A stretch of DNA of 64,000 nt, taken from assembly GCA_964352665.1 (NCBI GenBank), contig CAYGSJ010000001.1, positions 310,001 through 374,000 on the forward strand, read 5' to 3'. Positions 1 through 9,014 of this stretch are shown one piece after another. Position numbers and translations under genes: made by a program. Each line of letters starts with the position of its first letter. Positions within the stretch are counted from its first letter, which is position 1. The notes under the pieces were generated by a model that saw only the letters and a list, made by a program, of their open reading frames with translations, was not told where the DNA came from and searched no databases. This stretch comes from UBA1672 sp964352665. GTDB taxonomy: Bacteria; Pseudomonadota; Alphaproteobacteria; Micavibrionales; Micavibrionaceae.

Positions 1-2
1 GC

Positions 3-104
3 GTCGATGAAGCAGTTAACTTCGGTGGCGTGGTTCGTGTTGCTGGTGGTCAGCCACCTGATGCAACATATACCGCAAGTTTCGATGTGAGCTTCGCTTA
101 CTAG
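3..104 (+). CDS. C-terminal end of a DUF4402-type secreted protein (5' partial)
   Basis: The reading frame is open from the window edge and ends at TAG 102-104, giving 33 residues. The tail has the pattern seen at the end of DUF4402 proteins: a GG-V-R-V-x-G-G-Q turn, then alternating beta residues 'TYTASFDVSFAY'. DUF4402 proteins are small secreted beta-sandwich proteins, often coded beside pilus chaperones. That fits here, because a chaperone and a second DUF4402-like gene lie just downstream on the other strand. The length is too short to be certain. Confidence 0.6.
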   Translation, partial: VDEAVNFGGVVRVAGGQPPDATYTASFDVSFAY

Positions 105-130
105 GATATATGCCTTATTTAAAGAATTCA

Positions 131-157
131 AAAGTCGCCAACATGGCGACTTTTTTT
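131..157 (+). terminator. Rho-independent terminator after the partial DUF4402 gene
   Basis: A perfect 9-bp stem (AAAGTCGCC at 131-139 with GGCGACTTT at 145-153), a 5-base loop and a run of T. It lies 27 bases past the stop codon of the gene at the window edge and separates it from the opposite-strand chaperone gene. Confidence 0.85.
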
Positions 158-194
158 AGTATCTGTATCTGGAATTTGAATTAATCACCTCCAA

Positions 195-1031
195 CTACTG
201 GAGAGGAAATGTGCGCTCGTCATATACGAAGCTGTTTCCCGGGTTGTAATGCTTTACAACGATCCTCAACGCACCGCCAGAAATCTCCTTCGTAAGTGGA
301 ATATCGAAATTCCTTGATGAGGCTTCTGCAAATATGTGAGCATTACTGATCTCTCCAACGAGCTCCTCGTCTCCTGACGCACCCTTATGATAAATATATA
401 TATGACCCATTACAGAATAAGGCCCCCCAGTGCGGTGAACAGTAAACTTGGCCTGCAACCCCCCACTCTGCTGATTACGCTCCATAGATAAGTCACCAAT
501 CTTCGCCTGTGCGTCCGGCTGACCGACAATAAGAAAAACAGGGATGCTGTAACTTACATTGATTGTTATTGCAGCACCTGCTCTATTCTTTCCCTTTGCA
601 ATAATTTCTTTCTGTCTCTCGATAATTTCTTCGGGAGCATCTGGATCCAAATAGAACTTCAAATGAGCATGATAATCCCCATCAGGAACATGCTCCGGCC
701 GCCGTAAGGCCAATCTGATCTTTTGAGAAGCTCCGGGAGCCAGAGTGATTCGTCTGGGCGAAAAAACAATGTATTTTGATAAATCAAAATCGGATGACGG
801 CGCATCAACAGCTTCGTATGTACTCTGCCCGTCTAGCATTTTAAAAAATGTCCACTCAATGTTATATGTTCTGGTCTTGCCACTGGTATTAACAAGCGTT
901 ACCAGTGCAAAGCGATCACGATCTTCAAAAACCACCCGAGTCGGAGTTATGAGTATATTTGCATTCGCCGTTTTCACCATAAAGCCAGAGGCCGCAGCGA
1001 TAAATAACAACACTAAGAGAGCCCTGTTCAT
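195..1031 (-). CDS. Pilus/fimbria-type periplasmic chaperone (PapD-like)
   Basis: A 278-residue protein of the PapD-like chaperone type. Residues 1-24 form a signal peptide ending ANA. It is followed by an immunoglobulin-like first domain starting 'ILITPTRVVFEDRDR' and containing the G1-strand-like region 'ITLAPGASQKIRLALRRP'. These chaperones hold secreted subunits in the periplasm by donor-strand complementation. The ATG at 1031 is preferred because AAAGGA sits 9 bases upstream; a TTG start 24 bases earlier is also open. Its partner is probably the DUF4402-like gene immediately upstream (1075-1536, same strand). No usher gene is in the window. Confidence 0.8.
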   Translation of the reverse strand: MNRALLVLLFIAAASGFMVKTANANILITPTRVVFEDRDRFALVTLVNTSGKTRTYNIEWTFFKMLDGQSTYEAVDAPSSDFDLSKYIVFSPRRITLAPGASQKIRLALRRPEHVPDGDYHAHLKFYLDPDAPEEIIERQKEIIAKGKNRAGAAITINVSYSIPVFLIVGQPDAQAKIGDLSMERNQQSGGLQAKFTVHRTGGPYSVMGHIYIYHKGASGDEELVGEISNAHIFAEASSRNFDIPLTKEISGGALRIVVKHYNPGNSFVYDERTFPLQ

Positions 1032-1074
1032 TACTTTTTTTCCTTTAAGTTTCAATTGATTAACCTCTAAAATC

Positions 1075-1536
1075 CTAATAATTAATTTGTATTTCTACTA
1101 CGCCCGTATATGTCTGATCCGGATAAAGCGTCCCGGACCCTGTGGTTCTGGCCGTTGCCCCAATTTCAATCCTGGCGACACCCGAAGCATCCGTGGATCC
1201 AGGATGTGTTTCTGTGAAATTAAGCATCTGCAAACTATTACCAGGAGCGCTCAAAGGCGCATTCTGAGTTACATCAACACTTGTAATAGCCGTCGATATC
1301 ATTAGTCCATCAATATCATAAACCCCGGGATTTGGTATTGAAATCAAGATAAATCCCGCGGCATCATACGAATAGGAACCATTTGTATTTACTGTAATAT
1401 CGTATTGAGCATCATTATTCTTTGATATAAATGATCCAAAACTTAACCCCTGAACCACGCTCACACCAGACCTTGCCGGAAAAGAAAAACAGCAAAATAA
1501 CAGAAATAAACTAATATGAATCCGATACCGGACCAT
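1075..1536 (-). CDS. DUF4402-like secreted protein
   Basis: A 153-residue protein with a signal peptide (hydrophobic 'ISLFLLFCCFSFPARS'), then a Gly/Ser/Thr-rich beta protein ending in 'YTGVVEIQINY', like the C terminus of DUF4402 proteins. The start is set at ATG 1536 because GGAG lies 6 bases upstream of it; the longer frame to 1575 has no ribosome site and would bury the signal peptide. It probably forms an operon with the PapD-like chaperone 43 bases downstream, as a secreted or surface subunit. Function is inferred only from family and neighbour. Confidence 0.75.
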   Translation of the reverse strand: MVRYRIHISLFLLFCCFSFPARSGVSVVQGLSFGSFISKNNDAQYDITVNTNGSYSYDAAGFILISIPNPGVYDIDGLMISTAITSVDVTQNAPLSAPGNSLQMLNFTETHPGSTDASGVARIEIGATARTTGSGTLYPDQTYTGVVEIQINY

Positions 1537-1837
1537 GAAAAACTCCAACAATTTTTTGAATAACTGACTATACAAAATGCCGCTTCATGCTGCAATCCTT
1601 ATCACAAAATATTCCGCTTATAGCAAGTGATGTCATACCAATTTATTTTATGATTCTGTATCAACGCCTTTAACACAATGAAATATGGTTAGAAATCAAG
1701 TGCAATAATATGATTTATTTGAAAATATCAGGTTGAAGACAAGTGCAGTTTCAGGATACAATTCTTACTGGTGTTTTCTGCTGCGTACTTATTTCAGTTC
1801 TTTTGCCTCAATTCTGGGGCGCACGGTTCTTAACTAT
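1537..1837. other. Divergent intergenic region without a gene
   Basis: About 300 AT-rich bases between the divergent DUF4402-like gene and the AMIN lipoprotein gene. I see no RNA gene, repeat or convincing hairpin. It should hold the promoters of both flanking genes, but no box is clear enough to call. The downstream frame could extend to an ATG at 1733, but that would place 35 extra residues before the lipoprotein signal. Confidence 0.5.
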
Positions 1838-2875
1838 ATGTTTAAAAGAATAGCTCTGAGTCTATGTTTCTTGCTATTTCTGGGTCTGCTAACTGCGTGT
1901 AGTCCCGAGAACCCCCTACGCCTTATTAAAGCCGAATCATCAGACAGAGAACCTCTCCAAAAATCAGAAAACAATCAGAATAATCCTCAAAATGACGGGA
2001 TAAACGCCCCCGTAGCACTACCGCCGCGTTTTGAAAACGGACCATTGGCCCCGGGCCAAACCGATACAACTTATATGCCAAACGGCTTGCCCGCCTTAAA
2101 ACCTATGAAAGGTATCAATGCCGATACTCTTTTCTCGGAAAAAATTAAGAACACAGATGACCGCTTTAGTCGTGTAGAAACAGCGGTTGTAGACCTTAGA
2201 AAGGAATTTGAAACATATAGACCGGCTATTGTCCGACTGGCCGCTGTGGAGTCGGACATACAGAACCTGATCAAAGAACTGGAGATATTGCTGCAGGAAA
2301 CACCAAACCAACAGCCACCTCTCGATTTGACCAGTCGTTCTGAACCATCGTTGCAAGTACAGCAACTTGATCCGCAGCCACCACCTCCTCCAGAACCGCA
2401 GGATGCTGTTTCTGATCGAGAGTATAAGGCCGAGAGTAAGCCAACGCCTAAGGCAACCTCTCCCCCTGCAGAACCGCCCAGGATGGAGGAACCTCCAGAC
2501 AAACCTAAACCACCGGAAAAACCCATTGAGAAATACGATGGCATAGTTGCAACAAATCTGCGTATCGGAGAACACGCAGATAAGGTGCGTATTGTGCTTG
2601 ATACTAATCAAAAGACAGGGTTTTCAATTGATCTGGATAACAATGAAAAATTAATCATTGTTGAGCTTCCAGACGCACGATGGGTTGGAAAAAATAGTGA
2701 AAGCTACAAATCATCTAAACTGATCGACTCTTACGTAACCGAAGAGATTAATGGCGGCAAAGGAACGATGGTTGTTATTTCACTGAAAAAGGCAACGTCA
2801 GTCATACAGGAAAAGCGCCTAACACCTGATGGATCAATCCCATATCACAGAATATACTTTGATTTGAAGCCATAG
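1838..2875 (+). CDS. Lipoprotein with C-terminal AMIN-like domain
   Basis: A 345-residue predicted lipoprotein. Residues 1-21 are a lipoprotein signal ending in the lipobox L-T-A-C (C21). Residues about 95-155 are predicted helical with heptad character. Residues about 160-230 are rich in Pro, Glu and Lys, a typical periplasm-spanning linker. The C-terminal 110 residues start 'IVATNLRIGEHADKVRIVLD', the pattern of AMIN domains, which bind peptidoglycan or secretin complexes. The start at 1838 puts the signal peptide at the N terminus. It lies 92 bases before the sugar transferase gene on the same strand. An envelope function is likely; the exact role is unknown. Confidence 0.7.
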   Translation: MFKRIALSLCFLLFLGLLTACSPENPLRLIKAESSDREPLQKSENNQNNPQNDGINAPVALPPRFENGPLAPGQTDTTYMPNGLPALKPMKGINADTLFSEKIKNTDDRFSRVETAVVDLRKEFETYRPAIVRLAAVESDIQNLIKELEILLQETPNQQPPLDLTSRSEPSLQVQQLDPQPPPPPEPQDAVSDREYKAESKPTPKATSPPAEPPRMEEPPDKPKPPEKPIEKYDGIVATNLRIGEHADKVRIVLDTNQKTGFSIDLDNNEKLIIVELPDARWVGKNSESYKSSKLIDSYVTEEINGGKGTMVVISLKKATSVIQEKRLTPDGSIPYHRIYFDLKP

Positions 2876-2967
2876 AAAAAAGATACCTTTTCCGCTAGAT
2901 AAAGACCGATTGTAATGATATAGAAAACGCGAAACAAAAATCTAATATCCAATATTTGAGATAGCGC

Positions 2968-4476
2968 GTGAATAAAACAATCGATGTACAAAACAGTGTA
3001 GAGCACAAGCCAAGAGCGCTTGTTAAACAGACTGTGAGTGCTACGCTTTTGCTCTATGATATTATTGCTATGGGTATATCCTTTATGCTCGCCCTCTTCA
3101 CAGCAGTACTTTTAAAAGATGCTTTTCTTCCGGAGATTTATAATAAACCTCTTTCAGATTATAAAAGTATATACGCGCTGATTTTCATCTGGATGTGCCC
3201 ACTGGTACTCTTCGTTTTTTTTAGTAAGGGACATTACACTCAGCGCATCCCATGGTGGAGTCAGGTACAACATATTCTAGTTATCTGCACCGTTGCTTTC
3301 ATAATAGATGGCTTTATGCGTTTTGCACTTAAAATGTCATTTTCGCGTCTGATGATAGGACTTAGTTGGATTTATGTTTTTGTCTTCATTCTGATGGCGC
3401 GACAATTTATATACCGTATTGCACGTAAAAACGGCGTCTGGTCCATTCCAACAATTCTGATTGGTGATACACCGACAATCAGTGATATTCTTCATGCCTT
3501 CAGCTCTGACCCGTATACCGGCTACGATGTTAAACTTGTTTGTCTTCTGGATCAAACCGAGGATAGTTGCGATCTGGACATTATACCCGAGACCTTTAAG
3601 GACGTTAAACTGCTCTGCAACGAGACCGATTACAAAGAATATATAATACCCAATACTGATCACTTCTTCGTCATTTCTCTTGAAACCTTTAGAGGGCAAG
3701 AACGCGACAAGCTTATCAAAATACTGAATGATATGAATGCCATTTACGCAGTGGCACCACCATTATCGCGCATAAATCTTTTTGAAATGGAAGCCCGCAA
3801 CTTTTTTGGTTATGATCTTATTCTTCTTCATTCAAAAAACTCGGTAGAAACCCCCATTAGCCGCTTTGCTAAGCGTAGCATGGACGTTCTGTTAAGCGTC
3901 ATTCTTTTACCGATCCTTGTGCTTGTTATAGCAATAGTAGGCATACTCCTAAAACTAGAAGGACAAGGCGGCTCTATTTTCTATGGCGGAGAACGGATCG
4001 GCAGGAAAGGAAAGAAATTCAATTGTTGGAAGTTTCGCACTATGGAACCTAACTCCAACCATCTTTTATATGCGCTTCTGGAACGAGACCCTGAGGCAAA
4101 AGCACAGTGGGAAAAATTCCGTAAATTAAAGCAGGAAGATCCACGCGTACAAACAAAAACAGCGCGCTTTATCCGTAAGACAAGTCTGGATGAACTGCCA
4201 CAGATATGGAATGTGTTGAAAGGAGATATGAGCTTCGTGGGGCCGCGCCCCATTCTTGAAGATGAAGCAAAGCTTTTTGGAGACGCCATCAGCTATTATT
4301 TGCGTGTACGACCCGGCATTACCGGCCTGTGGCAAGTCAGCGGACGAAATAATGCAAGCTTTGAACGTCGGGTATACTGGGATAGCTGGTATGTGCGGAA
4401 CTGGTCTGTTTGGGGGGATATAGTGATCCTTATCAAAACCCTGCGTGTTGTACTCTGTCGCTCCGGCGCATACTAA
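2968..4476 (+). CDS. Undecaprenyl-phosphate sugar phosphotransferase, WbaP-type
   Basis: A 502-residue membrane enzyme starting at GTG 2968. The N-terminal half has about four to five transmembrane helices and a central nucleotide-binding-like region. The C-terminal part from about residue 300 is the bacterial sugar transferase domain, with a membrane helix, 'KFRTM', 'KTSLDELPQIWNVLKGDMS', 'GPRP' and 'RPGITGLWQVSGR'. Enzymes of this type move a hexose-1-phosphate (galactose or glucose) from a UDP-sugar to undecaprenyl phosphate, the first step of O-antigen or exopolysaccharide units. No other polysaccharide genes adjoin it. Its stop overlaps the convergent cinA-like gene by 4 bases. The sugar specificity cannot be told from sequence alone. 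Confidence 0.88.
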   Translation: MNKTIDVQNSVEHKPRALVKQTVSATLLLYDIIAMGISFMLALFTAVLLKDAFLPEIYNKPLSDYKSIYALIFIWMCPLVLFVFFSKGHYTQRIPWWSQVQHILVICTVAFIIDGFMRFALKMSFSRLMIGLSWIYVFVFILMARQFIYRIARKNGVWSIPTILIGDTPTISDILHAFSSDPYTGYDVKLVCLLDQTEDSCDLDIIPETFKDVKLLCNETDYKEYIIPNTDHFFVISLETFRGQERDKLIKILNDMNAIYAVAPPLSRINLFEMEARNFFGYDLILLHSKNSVETPISRFAKRSMDVLLSVILLPILVLVIAIVGILLKLEGQGGSIFYGGERIGRKGKKFNCWKFRTMEPNSNHLLYALLERDPEAKAQWEKFRKLKQEDPRVQTKTARFIRKTSLDELPQIWNVLKGDMSFVGPRPILEDEAKLFGDAISYYLRVRPGITGLWQVSGRNNASFERRVYWDSWYVRNWSVWGDIVILIKTLRVVLCRSGAY

Positions 4477-5201
4477 GCTCCTAATCCTTTTAACATCTCG
4501 ATAACGTCATTATACGCCTCTTCCAAAGCATCTTCACAGGCAGAACGCAAAACAACATTAACGCCTAATACGCCATCTTTAAAATACGGATAACTCCCGA
4601 TCTCTACAGCGCTATAATCCTCTTGAATTTCACCAAGTGCGTCTGATATTACGCTTTCTCTTAAGGCACATTGCACAGTTTTTGATAAAACAACTGCACC
4701 ACCCTTAAGTGTGCTGGCTATATGATCCATCATCCCCTGCATAATTCTTGGAACGCCAGCCATCGCGTATACGCCCTCAATAACAAATCCCGGCGCCGCA
4801 GAAACAGGATTAGGGATTAATTCTGCCCCCTTTGGTATTCTTGCCATTTTAAGGCGGGCATCGGTTAAATCGTTCTCGCCATAATGTGAAAGGAGAAGCT
4901 GCTTCGCCTCCTGATTTTCTTCTAGGGGAACAGCAAATGCGCTGGCAATACTCTGCGCGGTAATATCATCATGCGTAGGGCCTATACCCCCCGTAGTAAA
5001 AATATAATCAACACTGTTTTTCAGCGCAAAAATGGCATCGACAATCTTGCGCTCTTCATCTGGAACAATACGCACCTCGGAAAGCCCCACACCACATTCC
5101 ACGAGTTTCTGTGCAACATAGTTGATATTCAGGTCTTGCGTACGTCCCGATAATATCTCGTTACCGATTACAATCATGGCCGCTGTGTAGCGTTTGTCCA
5201 T
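4473..5201 (-). CDS. CinA/MoaB-type molybdopterin-binding-like protein
   Basis: 242 residues with the MoCF (MoaB/Mog-like) fold: 'IGNEILSGRTQDLN' near the N terminus and 'FTTGGIGPTHDDITAQSIA' around residues 88-106. This is the N-terminal domain of competence/damage-inducible protein CinA. The CinA C-terminal nicotinamide-nucleotide amidase domain is absent, as in many alphaproteobacterial homologues. In CinA this domain has been linked to ADP-ribose or CoA pyrophosphatase activity; the activity here is not known. It is a single gene, divergent from map and convergent with the sugar transferase gene. Confidence 0.85.
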   Translation of the reverse strand: MDKRYTAAMIVIGNEILSGRTQDLNINYVAQKLVECGVGLSEVRIVPDEERKIVDAIFALKNSVDYIFTTGGIGPTHDDITAQSIASAFAVPLEENQEAKQLLLSHYGENDLTDARLKMARIPKGAELIPNPVSAAPGFVIEGVYAMAGVPRIMQGMMDHIASTLKGGAVVLSKTVQCALRESVISDALGEIQEDYSAVEIGSYPYFKDGVLGVNVVLRSACEDALEEAYNDVIEMLKGLGA

Positions 5202-5296
5202 CGTATAAAACCAATCTTTCTTTACACAAGAGGTACAACGATATATTTAACATGAATGGTTATGAGTTCACAGCGTTAAAAAACACAAGAAAGAGA

Positions 5297-6145
5297 ATGA
5301 TGACATTCAATCCTAATCCTTTGGAAAATCGTCGATTTACATTAGAGGGAGCGGAGCTTCACGGAGAAGAAGGCTTTCAGGGCATGCGTAAGGCAGGTAA
5401 GCTTGCTGCCGAAATTCTGGACATGATCACAGATCACGTCATACCCGGTGTAACAACAGAGGAGCTTGATCAACTCTGCCACAATTATTGTACAAAAGAA
5501 GGCGCAATTCCTGCACCGCTAAATTATCAGGGGGCTGCTCCGACACCATTCCCGAAATCAATATGTACGTCTGTTAACCATGTGGTTTGTCACGGTATTC
5601 CAAATGAGAAGCAACTCCGCGAGGGCGATATTGTAAACATCGATGTTACTGTCATTCTGGATGGATGGCATGGTGACTCATCGCGCATGTATTTGGTTGG
5701 CGATAAAATACCTATCAAAGCCCGCCGCTTGTGTGACGTCACCTATGACGCCATGATGGCAGGCATAGAAGCCGTAAAACCCGGAGCAACGCTTGGCGAT
5801 GTCGGGCATGCAATTCAACAAGTTGCAGAAAACCATCGCTTCTCGGTTGTACGTGATTTCTGTGGACATGGGTTGGGACGTGTATTTCACTGCCCGCCTT
5901 CCGTCATGCATTTTGGTACACCAAATACCGGATCTGTTCTTGAACCCGGCATGTTTTTTACGATTGAGCCCATGATTAATGCGGGACATTACGCCACAAA
6001 AGTGTTAAAAACAGATGGATGGACGGCTGTTACACGCGACCGTTCACTCTCGGCCCAATTCGAACACTCGCTGGCAGTAACCGATGACGGTTTCGAGATA
6101 TTCACATTATCCCCTAAAGGTTATACAAAACCACCCTATACCTAA
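5297..6145 (+). CDS. map: Methionine aminopeptidase, type I
   Basis: 282 residues from ATG 5297. It removes the initiator methionine from new proteins using two metal ions. Metal ligands are recognisable: the aspartates in 'NIDVTVILDGWHGDSSRMY', the histidine in 'CGHGLGRVFH', and the glutamates in 'FTIEPMI' and 'EHSLAVT'. A conserved histidine is in 'VCHGIP'. The frame is open to ATG 5252, but that start has no ribosome site, while an A/G-rich stretch (AAGAAAGAGA) precedes 5297. The stop codon abuts the radC start, so the two are co-transcribed. Confidence 0.93.
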   Translation: MMTFNPNPLENRRFTLEGAELHGEEGFQGMRKAGKLAAEILDMITDHVIPGVTTEELDQLCHNYCTKEGAIPAPLNYQGAAPTPFPKSICTSVNHVVCHGIPNEKQLREGDIVNIDVTVILDGWHGDSSRMYLVGDKIPIKARRLCDVTYDAMMAGIEAVKPGATLGDVGHAIQQVAENHRFSVVRDFCGHGLGRVFHCPPSVMHFGTPNTGSVLEPGMFFTIEPMINAGHYATKVLKTDGWTAVTRDRSLSAQFEHSLAVTDDGFEIFTLSPKGYTKPPYT

Positions 6146-6850
6146 ATGACACAGGCCGCAAAGAAAGAGCAAGACGACAAACCACACTACGCAGGCCACA
6201 GGCAAAGACTGCGTGATCGTTTTGTAACCGGCGGACCGAACGCCCTGCAAGATTATGAACTGATTGAACTGCTTTTGTTTATGGCCATACCACGTCGTGA
6301 TGTGAAGGAATTGGCAAAGCGACTGCTCTCCCATTTCGGCACACTGCCGGAATTAATGAGCGCCACCCATACCGACCTACAAAAAGTAGAGGGTATCAGT
6401 GAAAATATAGCGACCGCTATAAAATCTGTTTCTGCCATTGCGGAACGCATGATGAAACAGGAGCTCATGGAAAAACCTGTTCTCAATAACTGGACCCGCC
6501 TTATGGATTATTGCCACATGACAATGGCCCATGAAAAAAAGGAGCATTTCCGCATTTTGTTTCTGAATAAAAAGAACGAGTTAATTGCGGACGAAATACA
6601 GGGCTCCGGCACAGTCGATCATACACCCGCCTATCCCCGGGAAATTATGAAGCGTAGCCTAGAACTTGGTGCAACAGCCTTAATTCTCATGCATAATCAT
6701 CCCAGTGGTGACCCCAAACCCTCACAAGCTGATATTGATATGACGAATGCAATAATAGAAGCGGCAAGACCCTTTGATATTACTATCCATGATCATATTA
6801 TCATTGCCCGAAAAGGCTACACATCCTTCAGGAATGAGGGCTTGATATAA
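6146..6850 (+). CDS. radC: RadC family JAB-domain protein
   Basis: 234 residues. The N-terminal helix-hairpin-helix region includes 'YELIELLLF' and 'EGISENIATAIKS'. The C-terminal RadC/JAB metalloprotease-like domain carries the metal signature 'HNHPSGDPKPSQADI'. RadC was once tied to DNA repair, but its biochemical role is unsettled. The ATG follows the map stop with no gap, and its own stop abuts the next gene with no gap, so map, radC and the yafK-like gene form a tight operon with translational coupling. Confidence 0.92.
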   Translation: MTQAAKKEQDDKPHYAGHRQRLRDRFVTGGPNALQDYELIELLLFMAIPRRDVKELAKRLLSHFGTLPELMSATHTDLQKVEGISENIATAIKSVSAIAERMMKQELMEKPVLNNWTRLMDYCHMTMAHEKKEHFRILFLNKKNELIADEIQGSGTVDHTPAYPREIMKRSLELGATALILMHNHPSGDPKPSQADIDMTNAIIEAARPFDITIHDHIIIARKGYTSFRNEGLI

Positions 6851-7627
6851 ATGGCTCTGAGGTTTTTGATTTTGCTCTGCATGAGCGCCCTTCTCTTTAC
6901 CGGATGCGTTACCACTAACCCAAGACGTTCTACCCCTGCGCCGCCACAATTTATCCCGCACCCCCTTCCCGTTAATACAAAGCTTGAGCATATACGCAAA
7001 AGGAATTTTTCGGTACTCAGGACAGAAATGGCCCTCAAAGGACTTGGGATGGAAAACCCGATGCTAATTCGGGCCTTTAAATCCGAAATGAAATTGGAGT
7101 TATGGGTTAAAAGCGCGTATAGCCCTGAATATGAATTGTTTAAATCCTATAACATCTGCAAAAAATCAGGACGGCTTGGCCCAAAACTTCAAGAAGGCGA
7201 CCTGCAAACTCCAGAAGGTTTCTATGAAGTTACAGAAGAGCGCCTGAACCCGAACAGCCAATACTTCCTGTCCTTCAACATCGGCTACCCCAATGAATAT
7301 GACCGCTCTCATAGACGTACAGGCTCACTTCTCATGATTCACGGCAGTTGCGTATCCGAAGGCTGTCTGGCCATGACAAACCGGAATATCGGTGAAATAT
7401 ATCTGATTATCGAGAATAATTTTAAATATGGCCACGAATCTATACCGATTCATATTTTCCCTTTCCGTATGACCGAAGAAAACATGGCGATGCGCCAAGC
7501 CTCCCAGTGGTATCCTTTCTGGAAGAATCTGAAAGAGGGTTATGACTACTTCGAAAAATACCGCGTCCCCGCAACCGTGGGCGTCAGAAACAAGAAATAT
7601 GCCTTTGGCGCTGGTAAATATTTCTAG
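6851..7627 (+). CDS. yafK: YafK/DpaA-like L,D-transpeptidase-fold lipoprotein
   Basis: 258 residues. A lipobox F-T-G-C (C19) predicts a lipoprotein. The YkuD catalytic motif is complete: H164-G165 and C172 in 'HGSCVSEGCLAM'. The region 'SYNICKKSGRLGPK', 'GDLQTPEGFY' and the C-terminal 'GYDYFEKYR' resemble E. coli YafK (DpaA/LdtF), which cleaves the Braun lipoprotein-peptidoglycan link rather than making crosslinks. The closeness to YafK makes an amidase-like trimming role more likely than 3-3 crosslinking, but this is inference. E. coli YafK is not obviously a lipoprotein; here the lipid anchor would hold the enzyme at a membrane. It starts directly after the radC stop. Confidence 0.85.
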   Translation: MALRFLILLCMSALLFTGCVTTNPRRSTPAPPQFIPHPLPVNTKLEHIRKRNFSVLRTEMALKGLGMENPMLIRAFKSEMKLELWVKSAYSPEYELFKSYNICKKSGRLGPKLQEGDLQTPEGFYEVTEERLNPNSQYFLSFNIGYPNEYDRSHRRTGSLLMIHGSCVSEGCLAMTNRNIGEIYLIIENNFKYGHESIPIHIFPFRMTEENMAMRQASQWYPFWKNLKEGYDYFEKYRVPATVGVRNKKYAFGAGKYF

Positions 7628-7691
7628 CCCCCCTTGATCATTACGGTAAAATCGCATAATTTCTGTGCTCAACACAGACGTAAGGCTAATT

Positions 7692-8993
7692 ATGATCCCA
7701 CGCTACAGCCGCCCCGAAATGGCAACTATTTTTGAACAGGAAAACAAATTCCGTATCTGGCTGGAGGTTGAAACGCTGGCGCTTGAAAAAATGGCGGAAA
7801 TGGGTACTGTTCCGGAAAGTGCCGCGAAGGCCCTACGTGAAAAAGGTGATTTTGATGTTGATCGTATCAATGAGATAGAAGCCGAAGTCAAACACGACGT
7901 CATTGCCTTTCTAACCTCGGTTGCAGAATTTGTTGGTGAAGATTCGCGTTATGTTCACCAAGGCATGACCAGCTCGGATGTTATAGATACAAGTTTTGCT
8001 GTGATGCTCACACAGGCCGCAGATCTGATTATCGCGGATCTTGATAAAGTTTTAGCCGCATTGAAGAAACGCGCGCTGGAGCATAAGAATACAATATGTA
8101 TTGGACGCAGCCACGGTATTCACGGCGAGCCTACAACATTCGGTTTAAAACTTGCAGGCCATTATGCCGCCTTCAAACGTGCAAAGGATCGTATGATTCT
8201 TGCCAAGGAAGAAGTCGGCACAATTACAATCTCAGGCGCTGTTGGAACCTACGCCACGGCAGATCCGGCTATAGAGGCACATGTGGCTGAAAAACTCGGG
8301 TTAAAAGCCGAGACAGTCGCAACGCAGGTTATCCCGCGTGATCGTCATGCCATGTTCTTTGCAACACTTGGCGTTATTGCGAGCTCTATCGAAAATATAG
8401 CGGTCGAACTTCGCCACCTGCAACGCACGGAAGTAAGAGAGGCCGAAGAGTTCTTTGATGAAAAGAAACAAAAAGGCTCCTCCGCCATGCCACACAAGCG
8501 CAACCCGATCTCGGCCGAGAACCTAACAGGCCAAGCCCGTATTATCCGCGCTGCAGTTATTCCCGCTCTCGAAAACGTTGCACTCTGGCATGAACGTGAT
8601 ATTTCGCATTCTGCCGTTGAACGTACAATCCTGCCCGATGCATTGATATCCGCAGATTATGCGCTAAACCGATTGGCCAATGTTATTGAAAAACTGCTCG
8701 TCTATCCCGACACAATGATAGAAAATCTGGAAAAAATGGGTGGGCTGGTCTTCTCGCAGCGCGTTCTTCTGGAACTCACACAGGCCGGTATTTCGCGCGA
8801 AGATGCCTATCGAATTGTACAAAAATCGGCAATGCATGTCTGGGAAAGCAAGGGCACACTCAAACTTCGTAATGCGCTTGAGAATGATCCGCAAGTAACT
8901 GAAAAACTTGACAAAAGTGATCTAGATGCTATTTTCACTTACGATGCTTACACTAAACATATCGATGCGATCTTTGATCGCACATTCGCATAA
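7692..8993 (+). CDS. purB: Adenylosuccinate lyase
   Basis: 433 residues from ATG 7692, giving the usual 'MIPRYSRPEM' N terminus; an upstream in-frame start at 7665 is not needed. It catalyses two steps of purine synthesis, removing fumarate from SAICAR and from adenylosuccinate. The fumarase/aspartase superfamily signature 'SSAMPHKRNPISAENL' is complete, as are 'HQGMTSSDV' and 'GRSHGIHGEPTT'. The bfr gene follows after 21 bases, so the two may be co-transcribed. Confidence 0.96.
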   Translation: MIPRYSRPEMATIFEQENKFRIWLEVETLALEKMAEMGTVPESAAKALREKGDFDVDRINEIEAEVKHDVIAFLTSVAEFVGEDSRYVHQGMTSSDVIDTSFAVMLTQAADLIIADLDKVLAALKKRALEHKNTICIGRSHGIHGEPTTFGLKLAGHYAAFKRAKDRMILAKEEVGTITISGAVGTYATADPAIEAHVAEKLGLKAETVATQVIPRDRHAMFFATLGVIASSIENIAVELRHLQRTEVREAEEFFDEKKQKGSSAMPHKRNPISAENLTGQARIIRAAVIPALENVALWHERDISHSAVERTILPDALISADYALNRLANVIEKLLVYPDTMIENLEKMGGLVFSQRVLLELTQAGISREDAYRIVQKSAMHVWESKGTLKLRNALENDPQVTEKLDKSDLDAIFTYDAYTKHIDAIFDRTFA

Positions 8994-9014
8994 ATTGAAA
9001 GCAAGGAGACAGCC

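Noticed and set aside
2071..2611. Two long minus-strand frames inside the AMIN lipoprotein gene
   Set aside because: They mirror the Pro-rich low-complexity coding region and have no supporting signal.
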